Assembly (NCBI GenBank): GCA_049680295.1
Contig: JBAUHN010000179.1
Span: forward strand, 1 to 24,978
Reading direction: 5' to 3'
DNA length: 24,978 bases
Source of the DNA: JBAUHN01 sp049680295
GTDB lineage: Bacteria > Pseudomonadota > Alphaproteobacteria > Rhodobacterales > Rhodobacteraceae
Both the position numbers and the translations under genes were made by a program. Below, piece by piece: positions 21,692 to 24,978 of this stretch (the stretch's first letter is position 1; each line of letters opens with the position of its first letter). Under the pieces are notes generated by a model. That model made no database searches. It had not been told where the DNA came from and was given only the letters and a program-made list of their open reading frames with translations.

Positions 21692-22375
21692 TCAGGTGTC
21701 CGCGTCGAGAACGCCGGACCGGAACACGATACCTGCGGCGACACCGCCAATAATCGGCGCTACGATGAACAACCATAGCTGACCCAGGGCGGTAGCACCT
21801 GCGAACAGGGCAGGGCCAATGGAGCGCGCAGGGTTTACGGACACGCCGGTGACATTGATGCCGACCAAATGAATCACAACCAGTGCCAGGCCAATAGCCA
21901 GACCGGCGATAGGTGTCGCAGCACCCCCGCCGGTTGCACCCAGGATCACCACCACAAACAAGAATGTGGCGACGACTTCGAAGACGAAGGCCGCGAACAT
22001 GGTATATTCACCAAGATATCCGGCACCCCAGCCGTTTTGACCCAAACCATTGGTGGCAACCGAATAGTCAGCTTTACCTGACGCGATGATCAAAAGCACC
22101 AAAGCACCGGCAATGGCGCCTGCCACTTGCGCAATGATGTAGGATGCCGCTTCGCTGATCGCCATCCGGCCTGAGGCAACGACGCCAAGCGTCACCGCCG
22201 GATTGATGTGACAACCCGATACCGGGCCTATCCCGTAGGCCATGCCGATCAGGGCAAGGCCAAAGGCAAAGCTGATGCCGGTCAGGCCGATGTCGCCGCC
22301 GGCAATTACCGCTGCGCCGCAGCCAAATAGTACAAGTGTGAATGTGCCGATAAACTCGGCGATAGATTTTTTCAT
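21692..22375 (-). CDS. aqpZ: Aquaporin Z
   Basis: A 227-aa MIP-family channel with six membrane helices and two pore half-helices carrying NPA motifs at 58-60 (HINPAVTL) and 181-183 (VNPARS). The selectivity filter reads Phe36, His169 and Arg184. The His and large Phe favour a water-selective pore rather than a glycerol facilitator; the fourth position is Val178 where E. coli AqpZ has Thr. AGGAGGG sits five bases before the ATG at 22375. The frame extends about 40 codons further, into the pnp terminator, which rules out the longer start. Confidence 0.95.
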   Translation of the reverse strand: MKKSIAEFIGTFTLVLFGCGAAVIAGGDIGLTGISFAFGLALIGMAYGIGPVSGCHINPAVTLGVVASGRMAISEAASYIIAQVAGAIAGALVLLIIASGKADYSVATNGLGQNGWGAGYLGEYTMFAAFVFEVVATFLFVVVILGATGGGAATPIAGLAIGLALVVIHLVGINVTGVSVNPARSIGPALFAGATALGQLWLFIVAPIIGGVAAGIVFRSGVLDADT

Positions 22376-22471
22376 TTTTCCCTCCTGGAACAGCACTATT
22401 GGGGCTGCGCCGCCAGATGTAGTCAAGAAGCCCAAATGTATTGAGGGGAAAAACGATGCGTTTGACGCAAA

Positions 22472-22499
22472 AATGCCCCGCCGTTTCCGACGGGGCATT
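22472..22499 (-). terminator. Intrinsic terminator of pnp
   Basis: Read on the minus strand, AATGCCCCG and CGGGGCATT form a 9-bp stem with a 10-base loop, followed by further T residues (ATTTTTG). It lies 22 bases after the pnp stop codon and upstream of aqpZ. Confidence 0.88.
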
Positions 22500-22520
22500 C
22501 CAGAAAGATAGGTAAGCCGA

Positions 22521-24653
22521 CTATTCTTCGGCTTCTTCTTTATTAACTTCTTCGCCGGTTTCCTGATCGACGACTTTCATCGACAGGCGCACCTTGCCAC
22601 GATCATCAAAGCCCAGAAGTTTGACTTTGACTTCCTGACCTTCTTTCAGAACATCCGACGGATGGTTCAAACGGCGGTTTTCGATCTGGCTGACGTGCAC
22701 CAGACCATCGCGTTTGCCAAAGAAGTTCACGAAGGCACCGAAGTCGACGATTTTGACGACCGTACCGGTGTATACTTTGCCCTCTTCAGGTTCGGCCACG
22801 ATCGAATGGATCATGTCGTAGGCTTTTTTGATGGCTTCGCCATTGGGCGATGCGATCTTGATGATGCCTTCGTCGTTGATGTCGACCTTGGCGCCGGAAA
22901 CTTCGACGATTTCGCGGATGACTTTACCACCAGAACCGATCACTTCGCGGATTTTATCCGTGGGGATTTGCATCGTCTCGATCCGTGGCGCGTGGATCGA
23001 GAATTCTTGCGCACCGGTCAAAGCTTTGGACATCTCACCAAGGATGTGAATACGGCCAGCTTTGGCCTGTTCCAGCGCTTTCTCCATAATCTCGGGCGTG
23101 ATGCCTGCGATTTTGATGTCCATCTGCAAGGATGTGATCCCGGCTTCTGTTCCGGCCACTTTGAAATCCATGTCGCCAAGGTGGTCTTCGTCACCCAGGA
23201 TGTCCGACAGGATCGCGTAAGATCCGTCTTCTTCCAGGATCAGACCCATGGCCACACCGGCAACGGCTGATTTCAGCGGAACGCCCGCATCCATCATCGA
23301 CAAAGAGCCACCGCAAACCGACGCCATCGAAGACGAGCCATTGGATTCGGTGATCTCGGATACAACGCGCACGGTATATGGGAAATCCGTAGCGGCAGGC
23401 AAAACCGCCTGCAACGCGCGCCATGCAAGTTTGCCGTGACCGATTTCACGACGACCCGGAGGGCCCACGCGACCCACTTCGCCCACCGAATAGGGGGGGA
23501 AGTTGTAGTGCAGCAGAAAGTTCGATTTGAAGTTGCCATGCAGCGCGTCGATGAATTGTTCATCATCGCCGGTGCCCAATGTGGTCACAACCAGGCCCTG
23601 GGTTTCGCCGCGTGTAAACAACGCAGACCCGTGGGTGCGTGGCAGAATGCCGGTTTCGGACACAATGTCGCGGATTTCGTCGGTTTTACGACCGTCGATC
23701 CGTTTGCCGGTTTTGACAACGTCGCCGCGCAGAATGCCAGCTTCGAGCTTTTTCATCGCCGAACCAAGGTTGGCATCCGCAAGCTGCTCTTCGCTCAGGG
23801 CTTCTTTGATGGTCTCGCGTGCTGCGGAAACCGCGGCTGTTCGCTCTTGCTTGTCTGCGATTGCAAAGGCTGCGCGCATGGCTTTTTCGCCTGCCTTCTT
23901 GACCGCTGCCGACAAGTCGGAATAGTCAACAGGCTGGAAATCAAACGGCTCTTTCGCGGCATCTTCGGCCAGATCAATGATCAGGTCGATGACCGGCTGG
24001 AATGCGTCATGGGCAAATTTCACAGCACCCAGCATTTCGGCCTCGGAAAGTTCATAGGCTTCGGATTCAACCATCATCACGGCGTCTTTGGTGCCGGCCA
24101 CAACCAGATCAAGGCGTTGATCAGGGTTCAGGCGCAGGTCTGTCATGTCGTCGACGGTTGGGTTCAGGATGTATTCGCCATCCTCAAATCCAACGCGGCA
24201 GGCGGCGATCGGGCCCATGAACGGCGCGCCGGAAATTGTCAGCGCCGCCGAGGCCGCGATCATTGCGACCATGTCGGGGTCATTGACCAGATCGTGGCTA
24301 AGAACGGTACACATTACCAGAACTTCGTTTTTGAAGCCGGGAACGAACAGCGGGCGGATCGGACGGTCGATCAGACGGCTTGTCAGCGTCTCTTTCTCGG
24401 TTGGACGCGCTTCGCGTTTGAAAAAGCCGCCCGGGATTTTACCGGCGGCATAATATTTCTCGTTGTAGTGGACGGTCAGCGGGAAAAAGTCCTGTCCGGG
24501 CTTTTGGCTCCGCGCGAATGTCACGTTTGCCATGACAGATGTCTCGCCCAATGTGGCGATGACGGACCCGTCTGCCTGACGGGCGACTTTTCCTGTTTCC
24601 AGTGTCAGCGTTTCTTCGCCCCACTGGATTGATTTCTTCGATACGTTAAACAT
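22521..24653 (-). CDS. pnp: Polyribonucleotide nucleotidyltransferase (PNPase)
   Basis: A 710-aa full-length PNPase, the phosphorolytic 3'-5' exoribonuclease of the RNA degradosome. The order is first RNase PH domain (about 1-230), helical linker (235-310), second RNase PH domain (310-545) with the catalytic GDEDHLGDMD at 487-496 (Asp488 and Asp494), KH domain (553-615) with the IGSGGK loop, and S1 domain (625-695) with VDFGAFVNFF. An acidic tail (EEVNKEEAEE) ends the protein. AGGAAA precedes the ATG. A strong terminator follows. The usual upstream neighbour rpsO is not seen within the 325 bp left in the window. Confidence 0.98.
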   Translation of the reverse strand: MFNVSKKSIQWGEETLTLETGKVARQADGSVIATLGETSVMANVTFARSQKPGQDFFPLTVHYNEKYYAAGKIPGGFFKREARPTEKETLTSRLIDRPIRPLFVPGFKNEVLVMCTVLSHDLVNDPDMVAMIAASAALTISGAPFMGPIAACRVGFEDGEYILNPTVDDMTDLRLNPDQRLDLVVAGTKDAVMMVESEAYELSEAEMLGAVKFAHDAFQPVIDLIIDLAEDAAKEPFDFQPVDYSDLSAAVKKAGEKAMRAAFAIADKQERTAAVSAARETIKEALSEEQLADANLGSAMKKLEAGILRGDVVKTGKRIDGRKTDEIRDIVSETGILPRTHGSALFTRGETQGLVVTTLGTGDDEQFIDALHGNFKSNFLLHYNFPPYSVGEVGRVGPPGRREIGHGKLAWRALQAVLPAATDFPYTVRVVSEITESNGSSSMASVCGGSLSMMDAGVPLKSAVAGVAMGLILEEDGSYAILSDILGDEDHLGDMDFKVAGTEAGITSLQMDIKIAGITPEIMEKALEQAKAGRIHILGEMSKALTGAQEFSIHAPRIETMQIPTDKIREVIGSGGKVIREIVEVSGAKVDINDEGIIKIASPNGEAIKKAYDMIHSIVAEPEEGKVYTGTVVKIVDFGAFVNFFGKRDGLVHVSQIENRRLNHPSDVLKEGQEVKVKLLGFDDRGKVRLSMKVVDQETGEEVNKEEAEE

Positions 24654-24978
24654 CTAAGTTTCCTGTTTAGGCCAATCTGGCCATTGCATAGGGGGCGAAT
24701 TCCCCCTGACCCCGGTATCTTCTTTGTCAGGCGCTGGGGTCCGGGCGCCGGAATTCAGATTGCGCGGGCATACAGGAGTTTGCAGGCGATGGAAAGAGAG
24801 GCATTGCCGGGATGGCAAGGCTGGTTCGATGGGGCGCGTGATGTGAAAAAGGGCGTCTTGCGAGCGTGCGGAAGACGGAGGTTTCGGCATTGGATTGTGG
24901 TGCGGAAACTGGGCAGATGAGTGGTTTGGGCACTTGTTGACATCTCAGCCGTCCCACTCCTTGCCAAATCAAAGATTT
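24654..24978. other. pnp upstream region, no recognised gene
   Basis: These 325 bp contain several overlapping short frames without protein-like character. A hairpin AGGGGG-CGAATT-CCCCCT (24690-24707) lies about 37 bases upstream of the pnp ATG and could belong to the leader RNA. A TTGACA at 24937-24942 on the plus strand has no good -10 partner. I see no end of an rpsO gene. Confidence 0.45.

Noticed and set aside
23436..24632. 398-codon plus-strand frame opposite pnp
   Set aside because: It is the antisense shadow of pnp, with Cys/His/Phe-rich composition, no ribosome-binding site and no family features.
1..24978. CRISPR array, insertion sequence, prophage or transposase
   Set aside because: No regularly spaced repeats, terminal inverted repeats with transposase, or phage genes were seen on either strand.

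Overview
The window looks like chromosome from a marine alphaproteobacterium of the Rhodobacteraceae (Roseobacter group). The evidence is the moderately high GC, densely overlapping operons, tandem FAD/GcvT N-methyl dehydrogenases, a non-pyrrolysine MttB homologue, and alphaproteobacterial-type PNPase and RluA. This is inferred from protein character only; there is no rRNA or species marker.

Layout. (1) 53-127: tRNA-Thr(GGT), then about 430 bp without a confident gene. (2) 565-3725, minus strand: a pteridine-reductase-like SDR, a small membrane protein, a ferric-reductase-like/Rieske fusion, a membrane-anchored protein with paired CxxxC motifs and a second small membrane protein, the last four joined by 4-nt overlaps or nearly so. 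(3) 3867-9833, minus strand: one tight operon, GntR regulator > DapA-like lyase > PuuC-like aldehyde dehydrogenase > MttB-family methyltransferase > PuuB-like FAD amine oxidase. A perfect palindrome lies on its -10 region. (4) 9866-10646: intergenic region with a previously uncounted 55-aa membrane protein and stacked inverted repeats. (5) 10647-11114, plus strand: free methionine-R-sulfoxide reductase. (6) 11266-18623, plus strand: a second tight operon, XRE-cupin regulator > LysE exporter > GFA/CENP-V protein > DMGDH-like dehydrogenase > homocysteine S-methyltransferase > second DMGDH/sarcosine-dehydrogenase-like enzyme. Two identically built GTGAAA-N13-TTTCAC dyads precede it. (7) 18680-24653: housekeeping genes rluA, an aldehyde dehydrogenase, a 1-Cys peroxiredoxin, aquaporin Z and pnp, separated by clear hairpin terminators. 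The last 325 bp hold no recognisable gene.

How they fit together. The centre (3.9-18.6 kb) reads as two back-to-back operons for stripping methyl groups from quaternary or N-methylated amines. The plus-strand operon contains the enzyme types needed for betaine to dimethylglycine to sarcosine to glycine. One methyl would go to homocysteine and the other two would be released at the folate/formaldehyde level, with a GFA-family protein alongside. The minus-strand operon pairs an MttB homologue, without its usual corrinoid partner, with an amine oxidase, a Schiff-base lyase and an aldehyde dehydrogenase. That suggests catabolism of a betaine with a longer or cyclic carbon skeleton. The substrates are inference. 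The 0.5-3.7 kb cluster looks like an uncharacterised membrane redox unit.
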